A stretch of 64,000 bases of DNA from Lepiota brunneoincarnata (GCA_023014365.1 JAEBUN010000032.1:450783-514782), one strand, 5' to 3'. Positions 1 through 13,360 are shown, counted from the stretch's first letter. The notes: generated by a model from the sequence alone, not told the origin. Translations and numbers: made by a program.

Positions 1-3000
1 TATGTCTGTTTGTGTTAATTGGGTCATTTGTTGTTTTCCTTTATCTGGGGGAGGTTTCTCCTTTTTACAGTGAGGTTTCTCTTGGATGGTCTTTCATATA
101 TTCTTGAGAGGGTCCTTTTGATTAATGGGGAGTCTCATAGGTTGTATACATCACATTTCTGCTGTGGGGGTGTTCTGAAATCTGTATGTTCTGGAGATTT
201 TGTTGGGTACAGTACTCTGGTATATATGGTGAGTTTTTTCTTTATTTATTGGCCATAGATCATTGACCATCATATTCCATTCTGTAGGCATTTGTGGGTT
301 GTGATATAAGTTATATTTGTTTTGGTGGATTGGGGTGTCTATCAATCTTGTTCATCTTGTTGATATGGTTATAGTAGGTTCATTTTTTGATCCTACATTC
401 TCATTTTCAGTTACAAGGTCCTCAACCTTTGTTTTCGAGCTTGTGGGTTCACAGTATAGGGAGTTATTAATCCCTTTATTCTGGCGTGTATGTAATTTTG
501 TTGATATTTTAGGTGATTCTGGTTCTGATCCTTTTGTAGCTTTGGTTGATCATATATAGTCATTATTATCCATCAGGATATGTGGAGAGGTGTCAGGTAG
601 TCTTGGTAGTTGGTGTGTGTTGCTCTTGTCCTTTATTTCTTCAATCATTGGGTAAGTTTTCTGATTTGTATATTTTTTTGCAGGGTTATTTGGCTTCTCC
701 CCTCTTGCTCATTCACTAGTGAGTCATTCATGGGTTTTGTGAGTGGTTCAGTGCCTTCGTAAACATGAATCTGTCTCATTGGCTATTGATAGTGCTGGTA
801 TCACTTCACCATTCATGGTGATAGTGTTTTGTTCAAGGTCTAATTTGACCTTGTGTTCTCACATGAAGGGTACACCAATGATCATATCATATCTGTCAAA
901 GTTTGCGATGTCCACATATGATGTGGTACTGGTTTTTCCAACAGATATAGGTACATGAGCTCCATATTTGATCATTGATTGACTGCCCACTGTACCTAAT
1001 TGTAGGATATGGGAGTCTGTTAATTCATTACATGAATTTGTGCTACTTCAGCAAATGAGGGTGTGATACCAGTAGTAGTACTTCCTGTATCCCATAGGGT
1101 CCATGCTTCAACATCTCCGACTTTTACAAGTGATGCAAGGCATTGTTTTTCCTCAGTGGATGGTTGTGGGTGCATGATATGTTCTTTTTCTTTGGTGAGT
1201 TTGACTCATTTCATTTTTATGACTTATTCATTGTTATTCTTGTTACCAGCTTGTGATGGTGCAACTGTTAATGCTGTGTTGAACTTGATGTCAGAGGTGT
1301 TGTCCTCCTCAGCCCACTCATAGTCAGTGACCTCTACTTCGGACATATGTCCCTGGTCATCATTCATACTAGGGCTGTCAGGTATGGGTTCCTCATGATC
1401 TGATCCATCTTTACTGGCAATATTGCTTGCATTGTCATCAGGTTCATTGCCATCATCACTGTACACAGCTCATGGGTGGATGCAGTTATTCATTTTTGGG
1501 CATTCTTGTGCATAGTGAGGTCCTCCACATTTAAAGCAGATAATTTCAGGGCTTTTGCCCTTATTTTCAAGTTTTACTAGTTCATTCCACTCATTCCAGT
1601 TGTATTGGTTTCCTGGCTTATGTTGTCCCTCAGGTCTACATGATCTATTGTTTGCATATGGTTGTTTTGCTAGGATATTGGGTTTGCATTGTTGGTCAAA
1701 CCAGTCTCTAGCATAATCTTTACTATTTGTTTGGTCTTGTTTGTATTGATTATCATATTTTCTTGGCTTAGGGAGCCCTTCTCATGGTCTCGAAGCTCCA
1801 GCATCTGTTCATCGCTTGTGGGTGTCATTGTTATTTTTTGTAGGGTTGCAGAGTGAGGTTGGGTTTAAGTCCCACCCTTTGGTATAGAATGAGTGCTGTT
1901 TATTTGCACTCTCATATGTGACAGTGAAGTCATGAAATTCCTCAAGGCTATTTATCTCAGGTTGGAGCCTTGACATTGTGAGTAGGAAATGAAGCATATC
2001 TGCCTGGTACTTGAGATAAAAATTTCTCAATAAGCAAGTAATTGTCTGGGGGGACCATCATGCATGCAGCATGATCCATTAGGGTCTCATAAAATACTTG
2101 TATGCCAAGTTTTGAGTTGTACTTAGTGTTTTTTAGGTTCTCTCTAGCTTCAAAGGTACAGGTGGGTTGTATGAATTGGTCATACAATGCAAGTATTGCA
2201 TCCTTGAACAACCATGTATGATTGGTGCTCATGGAGCCCATTACATGTCACATGACTAAGTCTTTGGCTTGGCCATTTAGGTAGCGAGGTAGGCTGAACA
2301 GCCATTTTTGGTCTTTTTCGAAGTCTGGTCCTCCAAGGCCTTGGAGAAAGTATTCAAGACATAGTGAGGTGACAAACCTTTCAAGATTGTAGAATTTGGG
2401 GCTCCCCCTGTATGTATCCACAGTTTTGTCTGAGGGGCCCTTAGGCTTGCTCTTGTCATTTGGGTCTGGTGGTAGGGCAAGGTAGTGATTGATGATGTCT
2501 CGTAATTGTTGGTGCATGCATTCTTTGTATGCAGTCATGGTGTCAAATACCCCCTGAATTGAGGGTTGATTGTGGTTTGCTGGTGCAGTCAACAGTGCAG
2601 AGTGGGAATTAAGATGTAGTGTATTCAACACTGGAATGTTAGGTACATTATGTAAATGATGATTTCGTGCAGGTGCACTTGTATTTACTGGTCCCCTGAC
2701 AGGAGGTATCGAGCATGCTGGTCATGAGGTCCCCAGGGCAGTATGGTGTTGGGTTTGGTTGCCAACTGATAGTGGGATCATGTGGGGGCATTGTGGTGTA
2801 GGCATTGGTATGGGTGGTGGTACTGGCGTAGTGCCAGGTGGCAGTCGCCATATGGAAGTGTTGGCTTGGCTTGGTTTGGCAATTGGGGTTGTATGCCTTA
2901 TTGATGTCCTTGGTGTGTGAGGGGGTGTATCTGTTAATAGTCTTTGGAGGGTAGTTACATTAGCATCTGGGTCTGGTGAGTTGGATTCAAACCAGATGTA

Positions 3001-4146
3001 ATGGGCTGGGTGTCCCATGCCTACTAGGTTGTCCACTGGCAATTGGGCCAGCATACAGCTACTTAGTAGTGATATGGTGGGTGCAATAGGTCTGGATGCT
3101 GTTTGGTGTGGGGTATGGAAGTGTGGGACTCCTGATGGTCAGATAGTAATGTTTGGGTGTATTGGGGTAGGTACAGTAGGGAGCATAGTTCCAGTGCTGC
3201 CAGTAGGGGCAGTTATTTCACATGACCATTCAGGTCTGGTGAATTGCTCTTGAGCTGCCAACCATCAGCAATATATGTCACTGGCCTCTTCCGGGTCTCT
3301 AGGTGTAAACAAATTTTCATTAGCTTGATCCATGGTAGGGAAGGACATAGCTTCCAATGGCGTGATTGTGTTTTTGGGATCGCGAATAGTTAATGGCCAG
3401 ATATGGCTTCACCAGTGTGTATGTTCTGTGTGGAAGCAATTAATAACTCCACTCATTGGAGTAGAGGTCATTGAGTTTGCCTTCTTGGCTTGCACTCATG
3501 TGTATGCCATTGCAAGTTGACCAATAGTGGTTAGTAACACCTTGTTGTGAGCATCATAGTCCTCACATGTATTAGACATTCCAGCCCCTTCGAATAGATG
3601 TTGAGTTTCTCTATGTGCTTCCTTGATCATAAGTATGTGTCATCACATGTTTTGTATATTGTAGACATCCCATATTTCATGCAGACGGATATCATTTGGT
3701 GGTGTCGGGTTGGTAGGTGAGTTGCTCAGTCTAGCTCAGTAGCAATAGCTTGCATGAGTTCCTTCACTAGGGTGCTCACTTTGGCTGTATGCTTGTGCAT
3801 GCTGGGAGGTTCATTCTTGGTGTTCTGTAGCTATAGCTGTGTAGTATTCATGATGCTGACATTGGTGATTCAATGCCCCACTGATGCTGTGAGAGGGCGA
3901 TGGATTTGTGTGCTCCTCTTGAGTGTTCCAAGGGTTCTGATGCCACTATGCCTTGTGTAGGTGATATGGGTTTTCTTGGTTCTGGTGGTCCTCCTCATCA
4001 AAGATACCATTGTGATATGATAGAACAGGGCTCATGTTTGTAGGGGCAGGAGATGCCTGATTTGAGAGGTAAGGGGGTATGGGTTCCATTTGGATGGTAG
4101 AATAGCAGTTTTCAGTCATAAAATTTTTTAGTACAGGGTTTTTCAA
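1..4146 (-). mobile_element. Ty3/gypsy remnant G0 (gag and protease, cut by window edge)
   Basis: Read on the minus strand, a broken gag frame runs leftwards from a Met codon at 4146. The best gag blocks lie at 2631-2248 and 2241-1809. A zinc knuckle CX2CX4HX4C (CFKCGGPHYAQEC) sits at 1538-1500. An acidic stretch at 1466-1224 leads to an aspartic protease with the DTGST active site near 1091-1077 and a downstream IIGVPFM motif near 880-860. The order gag, zinc knuckle, protease is that of a Ty3/gypsy element; reverse transcriptase and integrase would lie left of the window. Frames are broken by many stops, mostly TGA and TAG, and CpG is scarce. The left end is not in the window and no LTR was identified with certainty. 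The element cannot be active. Confidence 0.8.
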
Positions 4147-5699
4147 GGGAGGTGTGGTTACATAGGTTGTTACAGTATCCAGTAATATGCTGAAATTTCA
4201 AATATACCCGAAAAATCGAATTTATTCGACTTATACCCTCGGAATTGAGGCAGAACCATTCAATATCCCTTAGCTATAGGGAATAATAGGGCCAGAATGA
4301 GTCCCAAGTTGCTGGCCAGGCAAGAAAATACCTAGGACATGACCCAAGGCCCTAATATGTCAATCCATTGGCAGAGGGATAATTAATGATTAATGGTATG
4401 TCATGGGTATACAAACATTTCTGGCTACATTTGTCCAAAGCCACAAATCAAGGGAAAATAGAGTGAAACTCAATGGTTTACGATCTGAAGGGTCATCTGG
4501 AGAAGGGACAAGGCTGCCTGAATTATTCACTAAAGTTTAGATCTCTGGAGGAGATTCAGGGAACTCCAGGAGACTACAAAGGAAGGAGCCAACCCAATTA
4601 TGGTGCCAAAACATTGGATAACTTAGTTGGGACACAGGCTCCAATCATGAAACATAGGGAGAACTGCTGATGGGGCGAATAGGAGGACATGTCAGCCATA
4701 TGATATCACTTAGAATGGAAAAGCTAAAAAGGAAAAGGATGCATAAGCTATTCCCAAATATGTATTAAGCACTGCATGTTATAGTAGTATAAAATACGGC
4801 TATCAAGGGGGGGGCAGGGCAAGCATTCTGCTGGGATTCTTTCCCCCCATCAATTACAGTGTTTAATGTCTCATTTGATCATCTGAACACACCTGTTTGT
4901 CTGTGGAGTGCTTGCTTCCTAGCTAAGACATTCATGAACACCCAAGATTGGTTGCTAGCTTGAGGACCACTTGTCTTGGTGACATCTAGGATCCTAAGTG
5001 GTGATTAACTTCAGAAATTGAATACTAGCTTGAGGACCACTCATCTTGGGGACATCTAGGATCCTAAGTGGTAGTCATTCCTTCTTAGCTAGCCTGCCAG
5101 CTTGAGAACCATTTGTCTGGGGGATGCTTAGGTATCTAAGTGGTAGACTTAACCAGTGATTGAGGACCATTGTCTTAATACATTAGGCTCCTAATTGCGA
5201 CTTGTTCGAACTTTTGGGTTAGCTACGAGAAAAGTTATTTGTGTGCTATCCTTGTTGACTTGAGAGCCATCCGTGAAACAAGCTAGGTCTCTAAGTTAAC
5301 AAACTCTCTATCCTTGAACTATTAACAAGTAAAGTTACTTGTTCACTAGTTCACAACTTGTTGAGTACTATTATTGTCAAGTGATGATATAACAGAACTT
5401 GACTTTCACACCATCACTCTCTGAGTTTGATAACTTTCCGAGCCCTGTGAACTTAGTGTTCATGAAGGGTGTACACTCCTTCTCACTAGCTTGAGTGTAT
5501 TGAGTGCACCTGTAACCATACCTGGGGACAAAAAACCTATTACCTTTTCACTGGGTATCGAAAAAAGTGAAACCTGTTCAGGCTACAAGGTAGTCTTACA
5601 GTTAAAATCACAGCATAGATCAATATGCATGGTCTCTGTATTGAGAGTGAGAGTAAAAGTAAGTATGCATGACAATGTAACTATGGGTCACTTTAAGAG
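4147..5699. other. Unclassified repeat zone, no gene seen
   Basis: No convincing coding sequence. The left part (about 4190-4270) keeps CpG and holds a short palindrome around TCGAATTTATTCGA. A TATA-like TATAAAA lies at 4788-4794, followed by a G run and a T/C-rich stretch. The position just upstream of G0 gag would fit the 5' LTR and leader of G0, but I could not define both LTR ends. The last 200 bases before the LINE are unrecognised. Confidence 0.4.
4958..5190. repeat. Tandem repeat, about 70-bp period
   Basis: A unit beginning GCTTGAGGACCAC and ending near CCTAAGTGGT starts at 4958, 5028 and 5100 (periods 70 and 72). A more diverged copy begins near 5159. It looks like repeats inside an LTR or untranslated leader. 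No ORF crosses it. Confidence 0.75.
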
Positions 5700-7843
5700 G
5701 TGAGCAATAATAGTATTTACTGGTTACAATGGGGCTCTGAGGAGTCTGAGTGGTTCCCTTCCAGTGTTGGTGTGGGACAGGGCTCTGCTGCTTCCCCTGT
5801 CTTGTCTGCTCTCATGGTATCCCCTGCTCTCTATCTATTTGATGAGGAGGCCTGCTCTGAGGGCATTGATGCTACTGCACTCTCCTATGTGGATGATGGA
5901 CTTCTGGTTGTTCAGGGTAATAATTGGGAGTACTGCCATGAGCATTTGTGCAGGGGTTACTCTGCTATTTTCAGGATTATGACTGCTATGGGCTTAGAGC
6001 TTGAGCATAGTAAGACTGAGGTCTTCCACTTCACCTGCTGGTGGCATGATGAGCCACCTCCACTGGACCTTGGCTTTGCACCTTTTACTGGCAACTCTCC
6101 CCTCTGCTCTCACCCCACCTGGAGATATCTGGGTTTTTGGTTTGACTGCTGACTCTCCTTCAAGGCCCATGTGAAGTTCTACTCCACTAAGGCTTTCACC
6201 ACAGTTTGCTCCATGGGTATGCTTGGAAACTCCATCCATGGCCTCTCCTCTAACCAGAAGTGCTTGCTCTACTGGTCCTGTATTGTTCCCATTATGACTT
6301 ATGGGTACCGGCTCTGGTTCTTCCAGGGTGCTCATATTAAGGCTCTGCTGGATTTGCTTAGGAAGGCCCAGTGCAAGGCTGCCCTCTGGATTACTGATGC
6401 CTTCAGAACATCTCCCTTAGGTGGTACAGAAGCTATTGCAGGTTTAACCCCTATTCATCTTCAGCTTTGCAAGCTTGCAGACCATGCAGCACTTTGGCTT
6501 AAAGCTCTCCACCACACTCATGCACTCCACTCTCTTCTTGATAAGGGAAGCTTGTCTACAGTCAGACATCCCCTGTCCCTTGCTTTACTCCCTCCTGGGA
6601 TCTGGAAGAGGGCCAGGGGCCCTCTTGATGAGATGGACTCTCTCATGGCCAATTCTACCAAATGCTTTGAGGCCTTGTGTGCTGAAGCCAGGCCTGGCCA
6701 CTGCATATTAGACTTGTTCTCTGACCAGTTCTCATTTGTCTCTCCACCCTCTGGGTATTTGGAGCCTGAGGAGGAGGCCACATATTGCCGCCAGGTTGAC
6801 TCTATACTAGATACTGTGAGGAGTGACCCTAGTGCCACCTATGTGGTTACCAATGCAGCAGTCCCAAAGGACCCACTCCTTCATGCCTCTGCTTCTGCCT
6901 TCATTTATATCTCTTCTTCTCTTGTACATAGGTTCTCTGTTTCTGCTGGGAGAGCTCTCTCCTCTTGTTCTGAGCTTCTAGGTATTCGCTCTGGTATTAT
7001 CTCTGCTCTTTCCCTTTCCCATGTCCCTTCTTGTATTGTAGTTTTCATGGACTCCTTGCACTCTTGTAGGATAGTCTTGAATCCCTCTCTCCACTCTGGA
7101 CAGGCTCACTCACTTGCTGTTATCCAGGCTCTCTTCCCTTGGCTGGAGGCATCTGCAGGCTCTATGGTTACCTTTGTCCAAGTCCCATCCTACTGGAAGT
7201 GGCCTCTCCATCTCCATGCACATGATGAGGCTTGTGCCCAATGCTTTCCCCCGGATGAGGCATCCCCTACAACTTCAGCATACCTCTGCTCCGGGCTGCC
7301 AAGTTTGCATCAGTTGAATGGCATCTTCTCTTTACCAATAGGACCTTCCATGGTAGTCAATTCCTAGACCTCCTTAATGGGTCTGAGCATCCTCTCCAGC
7401 CCTCCTCTCTGCACCATGGGACTTGGCTTAAACTCTCTGTGAAAGATCCTCCCTCACTCACTTCTCGCCTCACCCACTGTATCACTGCACATGCACCCAT
7501 TGGTGAATATCGCCTCTGGTTCTTTCCCAATGAAGATCTATCCTGTGCCTGTGGTGAGCTCTTGGAGACCAGAGAGCATATTTTATTCCACTGCCCCCAA
7601 TTCACCCAGGATACCAGCTCCATTTCTCCTACAGTGCCACTCACCTTGGAAAACTTAGTGGGATTTCTTCAGGACAACCCATTAGCCTTTGCATTCACAC
7701 CACAGCCTAGGAATACTCCAATTCCCCCAGCCAGGAGTGTGGAACCAACTTCTATTGCAAACACTTGTCTACCTTTAGTAGCTACTGGTAGTCATAGTTT
7801 AAATGGGGCCTCCAGCCCCATCCCTTTTGAACTTGTAATCTAG
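5700..7843 (+). pseudogene. LINE ORF2 remnant: RT, RNase H, zinc knuckle
   Basis: The 5700-6152 frame has the RT motifs VGQGSAASP and SYVDD (catalytic pair). The 6171-7367 frame continues the RT thumb and an RNase H-like region. A later frame, 7439-7843, has CACGELLETREHILFHC, the CX1-2CX7HX4C motif found at the end of many LINE ORFs. The break at 6150 reads TGC TGA where related proteins have two arginines before LSF, which fits CGN codons decayed at CpG. At least one further frame change lies near 7300. RT motifs before GQG and the endonuclease are missing. It resembles RNase H-bearing LINEs of the I/Tad group; the clade is inferred. Confidence 0.75.
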
Positions 7844-7926
7844 TCTTTCTGTACTAGGTAGACTAGCATGGACTGCTACCAGGCACCACATTAAATGCAG
7901 AATTAAAAAAAAAAGAAAAAGAAAGA
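5700..7926 (+). mobile_element. 5'-truncated non-LTR retrotransposon (LINE) with A-rich tail
   Basis: The element carries the second half of a reverse transcriptase, an RNase H-like domain and a C-terminal zinc motif. It ends in an A-rich tail at about 7899-7926. The RT starts abruptly just upstream of its GQG motif, as in 5' truncation during target-primed reverse transcription. The tail runs directly into the lysine-lysine-aspartate-glycine stretch of the G1 gypsy RT, so the LINE inserted at an A-rich codon run. No clear target duplication was found at the 5' junction, and the expected upstream part of G1 pol is absent there. The insertion may have come with a deletion. Confidence 0.75.
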
Positions 7927-10900
7927 TGGAAAACTACATCCTTGTCAAGACTAACATTACCTTAATGAACACATGGTCAAGAACACATATAACTTCCCCC
8001 TCATCTCACACATTCTCAATAAGCTCCAAGGATTGCAATACTTCACCAAACTTGATGTGCAAGCAAGATACAACAATATCCATATACAAAAAGGAGATGA
8101 ATGGAAAGGAGCCTTCAGGACCCCTCAAGGACTTTTCAAACCCACAGTCATGTTCTTTGGAATGTGCAACTCCCCAGCAACATTCCAAACCATGATAGAC
8201 TCATTATTTCAAAAACTCATTGACAATGGAGGAGTAATTGTTTACATGGACAATATCCTCATCCATGCCAAGACAAAACAAAAGCTCAGACATCTCATGA
8301 AGGAAGTACTCAAGATACTTAAGGACAACAATTTATATCTCAAAACCAAGAGGTGTGAATTTGAATGACAACAACTTGAATACCTAGGAGTTATCATCAC
8401 TCCAGACTCAGTCTCAATGGACCCTGCAAAACTCAAAGGCATTGCTGAATGGCCAACACCAAATACCCCCTGCAACATATGCAAGTTTATTGGATTCTGC
8501 AACTTCTATCGAAAGTTCATACACCAATACACCACATGGGCCAAGCCCCTCAATGCCCTCATGTCCAGAACCAAGAAATTCGACTGGACAAAAGAATGCC
8601 AGAATGCCTTTGACACCCTCAAAAGGAAATTTCAAAGCAAACCAGTACTAACAGTACTAGATCAAAACAAGCCCTTTGAAATTGAATGTGATGCATCATT
8701 ATTTGCATCAGGAGCAGTGCTACTTCAACATGACAGTAATGGAGTTAAACACCCAGTCACCTATTTCTCAAAAGGATTCTCACCAGCCAAATGCAACTAC
8801 CATTGCTCTGAACAAGAACTATTCACCATAATTCAAGCACTCAAAGAATGGTGACACCACATAGAAGGATCCTCCCACAAGACCATTGTATGGTCTGATC
8901 ATGACAATCTTTGCCAATGGAGAAAACCTGAAGATCTTAGCTGAAGACAAGCATGATGGATTGCCTACATGCAACAATTCAATATTGAGATCCAGCATAT
9001 CCCTGGAAAGAAAAATGGACTAGCATATGCTCTTTCAAGACAACCTGACCATGAGCCAAAGACAAAAGATAACAAAAAAGTTGTTGCATTACCTGAAAAA
9101 TTCTTCACCCCAGAACAGCCTCAACACATCTGTATTATTGATGAAAATACCAAACAGGAAATAAAGAAGCTGTGGAAGAAGAAGAAACAGGTCAACATTG
9201 CACAAGAAGATGACTCAGGACACCCACATGTCCATGGCAAGCTATTTATACCCCAAGATCTAAATCTGAGGCACTGACTGCTACAGTGCATCCATGAGTC
9301 ACCTACCACAGGACACCCTGGGATTGCAGAAACAACCAGGAAGATTCAAGAATAGGCCCAGGATGCGATCATTTGTCAAGAACTATGTCCAAGGATGTAG
9401 AACTTGCCAACAATACAAAATTAATTGCCACCCCCTAAAACCACCACTTCAACTGATCCCTGGACCCTGTTCTACCCATCCATTCTCAAATATCTTGATG
9501 GATCTTATCACAGGCCTACCCCTGGACAGACCCCATGATTCTATACTGGGTGTGGTAGACCAGCTAATGAAGGGGATAATTCTAGAACCTACTGTGAAGA
9601 CTGCCAATGTGGACAAGATTGCCAAAATTCTTATCAAACAGCTATTGTCTACATTTGGCCTCCCTGGTTCACTGATTGTGACCTCAGATTTGCTGCCAAA
9701 TCCATGAAAGAATTCTATAAACAGCTTGAAATTGAACAAGCACTCTCCACAGCCTACCACCTGCAGACAGATGGCCAAACAGAGTGATTCAATCAAGAAA
9801 TTGAGCTATACCTTGGTGTCTACTGTTCATCAAACCCAAACAAATGGGCAAAAGCACTCCCACTCCTGGAATATGTCCACAACTCAGAAACACATGCTGA
9901 ACATCAGCATACCCCATTTGAACACCTCTATGGATCAAGCCCCAAGGGATTTCTGACCTCCAAGGAGCCAACAAACATTCCAGCAATAGGAGAGAAGTTT
10001 AAATACCTTGCCAAGATATGCCAAGAAGCTCAAACTGTGCATGAACAAGCCAGACTAAAAATGGCTGCAAGATATAACAGGCCAGATATCAATCTAAAAG
10101 TTGGACAAAAGGTTTGGCTGGACAACTGCAACCCCCCAATTCAGTATGCCTCAAAGAAACTGGCCCAATGCCAAGAAGGTCCCTTCATCATTACAAAAAA
10201 ACTTGGACCCATCACCTATGAGCTAAAATTACCTGTTAGGGGAATATAAGTGGCCAGAACCAATTTGATATTCAAGTGCCAATAATAATTGGGATGGGTG
10301 CTACTTACATACAAATAGCAGTCTGCACACAGACTGGGTAACCAAACACTATGTAGCTACCAGAATATAATGTGCACAAACAACATACAATGAAAGTAGT
10401 AGATAAGATCATACAAGGGATTGGGCTCAGGGACAGGGGTGACTGAAGGCTGAGGCTGGGCTCAGGCATTAGGCATCAGCTAGATAGGCCAGGCTCAGGC
10501 ATTGGGCATTAGGTATTGGCTAGATAGGCCAAGCCCATACACCACCACCCTAGACCTCTAGATGTACCTTGCATAAGGGGGAGTGCATGCTGGCACCAAT
10601 CCCCTTACATTACCCATCAAATGGAAGATCCATAACAAGTTTCATGCAAGCCTCCTAATGCCTGCAGAAGAGAACAATACACATAGGGAATACAACACAG
10701 CCCCACCACCCAACCTTGTAAATGGAGAAGAAGAATACAAGGTTGAGTCATTGCTGTGCCACAGAAGGATCTGGAACAAGTATCAATTCCTAGTCAGATG
10801 GAAAGGATACCTTCCTACCGAGGATTCCTGGGAGTCTGAAGCAAACCTGGAGGACACCAAGGAAATCATCAAGCAGTATAAAGGGGCTCATGAACTAGAC

Positions 10901-11029
10901 AACCCCACCAATGACCCAACAACCCAACTCCCAAGCAACCACTCCAGACCTCCCAGAGCCAGACAACAATGGACGCCTCCTCATCCAGGAAAGAATCATA
11001 TCCCTGGCAAACTGTGTCACAGGAAATAG
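7927..11029 (+). pseudogene. G1 pol remnant: RT, RNase H, integrase, chromodomain
   Basis: RT begins with the KKDGK motif at 7927. The catalytic box near 8242-8253 reads YMDN instead of YMDD, so the second metal-binding aspartate is lost. RNase H (ECDASLFASGA) is near 8680-8730. Integrase has a zinc-like CRTCQQYK at about 9398 and a degenerate core to 9960. After the solo LTR the frame resumes as LPIKWKIHNKFHASLL. The chromodomain is at about 10736-10887 (QFLVRWKGY, DSWE). In-frame TGA stops sit where arginine is expected, for example after CEFE at 8366, after LKEW at 8852 and after TE at 9785. The gene is dead. Confidence 0.85.
10234..10609 (-). repeat. Solo LTR, family LTR-A, in G1 pol
   Basis: A 376-bp sequence begins TGTTAGGGG and ends CCCCTTACA. 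It is flanked by the 5-bp duplication TTACC at 10229-10233 and 10610-10614. It is the reverse-complement relative of the solo LTRs at 28127-30339 and 37037-37369. Excising it with one TTACC rejoins the G1 pol frame exactly. There is no internal coding. Confidence 0.92.
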
Positions 11030-11329
11030 CCAACCTGGCCCTGCCACCAATACCACTAACAGCCAACCAGACAGGCCCAACAGTCCTTATATCATCCAGC
11101 ATACCTTCCTTCCCCCCAATCAACCCAAAGTATGATCCATCCTTTTACATGAGGTTCCCTTTTATATTGCAGGAACCCATCTTAAATGTGACCCAATGCG
11201 GGTACCCCTGGTCATCACCTCCTGGAAGACATTTACTGCTCTTCTGTATCACAAGTGCCTCATCCATGACTGAGCAACCAAATTCCAAGAATTATGCACT
11301 ACTATTCTTTCTAGCACAACAGAGGAACA

Positions 11330-11628
11330 TGTTAGAGCACCCAAACGCATTCCCGAGACCATGGGACTCAATGTGAGGGTTGAGACTCAACAGCAACACA
11401 ACCCTGTGGTCTTGGCCCTCCTTGCTTGCCACGTAGATATACTCTGTCCATGCTATCACTCTCTTGGACATGAACATTCAACCACATAGGATACTACTTA
11501 ACCTAGACCTTTCATTTAAGACAACTTCCCTCAGTTCTCATTGTAAATGAGTGCTGAGGTAAGCTCCATAAATTATCCCACTTGTCCCCACAGATGTTAA
11601 TGCTATGTAGTTTTTAATCTTTCTTACA
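11330..11628 (+). repeat. copia-2 5' LTR
   Basis: 299 bp, TGTTAG...CTTACA. It aligns end to end with 17660-17958. Most differences are transitions, and at about ten places one copy has TG where the other has CA. Confidence 0.93.
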
Positions 11629-11874
11629 GGTTATGGGCCCTGCCTTTTAAAATTTCTTGGACAGAAATTTGATTCACTCCTTTTACCAAAAATGTCTACA
11701 ACCACAGCCATTAGCGACATGCTTCCCTCATCTGTTCCCAAGTTAGAGCAGTCTGGGGCAAACTGGGCTCAGTTCATACTGATATTCAGGTCAGCTGCTA
11801 GGGGAAAGGGCCTCTGAGGCCTTTTCAATGGGAGCAAGGCTCAGCCAGTTTCTTCCATACCCTCTGTCACCATT

Positions 11875-13360
11875 TTGGCTCCTTCCACCACCCCATCCTC
11901 AACCACTGGCACTACTGCCACCCCACAGCAAGCCATTGTCCTTGGCACCCCCTTGGAGGTCCTTGAATGGGAAAGACATGAAAATGTCATGCAGTCATTA
12001 CTGGCCCAACACATCCCATATTCAACTCTTATAGTTGTTGACAATGAGCCTACAGTCAAGGACATGTGGGATACAATCACAAAGGAATACACATACAAGA
12101 GTACCTTTTCCTGTTCACATCTACATTGTGAATTCCTGTCTGCCCACTGCCAAGACAAAGGAGATGTCCGCCAGTTTCTAAATGAACTCTGTGTGAAGTG
12201 ATCTGAACTCTCAGCTGTAGGGGTACCAATCAGTGATGAGGACTACCAAAGCACCATCATTCAGTCCTTACCTCACCATCTCTCCACCTATGCATCCAAT
12301 CAGTTATCTTCAGCCATGCTGTACTCCCACCTCAACAATACCCAAAACAACACCATTGACCCAGACCTGTTGATCATGATGATCTGTGATGAATGGGAGT
12401 GTTCACGCACCCGAATTAGGGGTCAGCAAAAGTGTTATCAGAAGTCTTATCAGAAGGACAGTTACTTTTAGCTACATTCCCATGTCACTATGAAACCATC
12501 AGTAGTGTACATCAGAAGGACTATTATTACCATATGCCTCATGTTTCTTATCTCTGACTCATAGTTACCCTGGTCTGGACCATTATAGTAGGAGTACAGC
12601 CACACTTAGAAGTATATAAGGATACAGTACAATACCTTGTATCCTTATCTTAGTGTTATAAAGTTCTTGCCTCCTATACCTCTTTGCCATAACTGGCTGG
12701 ATTTATAGTGCTCCGTCATCTCCAAGTCACGCATAGTAGGACAGGACCAAGTCTGTATAGACATCCTGTGTCGAACCCCGTGCTACTCAAGAGCAAACCC
12801 CTAACCTGGGTAACAAAAAGGGTGAAGAGGGTGATGAAGTGATGATCATTGAAGGTGGCAAGTCAGGTGGAAAGCCTAAGAGAAGGCCAGGAAAGTGTTA
12901 CAGTTGTGGGGAGAGTGGTCATTGGAAGCACAAATGTCCAAAGAGAAAAGGAAAAGGAGAAGGAGCAGCCCCTACAACAAACAAACAGACACCTGCAAAG
13001 CCCACCACTGCAAATGTGGCCATGGATGACTTCAATGATGAATCACTTGCTGTCAAAGTGGGAGAAATCTCTGAAGAGCCAGATAGAATCATCAGTGAGG
13101 ATGATGATGATGGGGATTGGATTCCCCAGGTGGCCATTAGCATGGAGTGTGGAGAGCTTGAGGGGGAGTGTTTCCTAGAGTCAGATGAGGAGGCTGAAGG
13201 AATCTGCATGGCATTTGATGATGAAATTATTGTTGGACAGGCAGAAATGACACCCACCTCAACTTGCATCAAGATCATAGACTCTGAGACACCACGTCAC
13301 ATATCCCCATACAGAAATGCTTTCGAAAATTTCCAAGCAATTGAGCCAAAACCACTATGA
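11875..13360 (+). pseudogene. copia-2 gag with zinc knuckle, interrupted
   Basis: The first part (11875-12201) is a copia-type gag helical region (MWDTITKEY, FLNEL) that meets a TGA and continues in frame to about 12399. After a 416-bp insertion, 12839-13360 has the zinc knuckle CYSCGESGHWKHKC at about 12895-12940, followed by an acidic segment (DEDDDDG) leading towards the protease. The natural start near 11690 is unclear. Confidence 0.8.
12400..12815 (+). repeat. Probable solo LTR inserted in copia-2 gag
   Basis: A 416-bp non-coding block interrupts gag. It begins TGTTCACGCACCC and ends CCTGGGTAACA, with short inverted ends (TGTT/AACA) and a TATA-like TATATAAGG near 12615. Gag coding resumes after it. 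The flanking 5-mers GGGAG and AAAAG do not match cleanly, so the exact ends are uncertain. Confidence 0.55.

Noticed and set aside
4147..5699. Full 5' LTR of G0
   Set aside because: Position fits, but no second copy or terminal TG/CA pair with a primer site could be fixed.
12395..12820. 5-bp duplication for the 416-bp insertion
   Set aside because: The flanks GGGAG and AAAAG match only if three transitions are assumed; kept as a probable LTR without a proven duplication.
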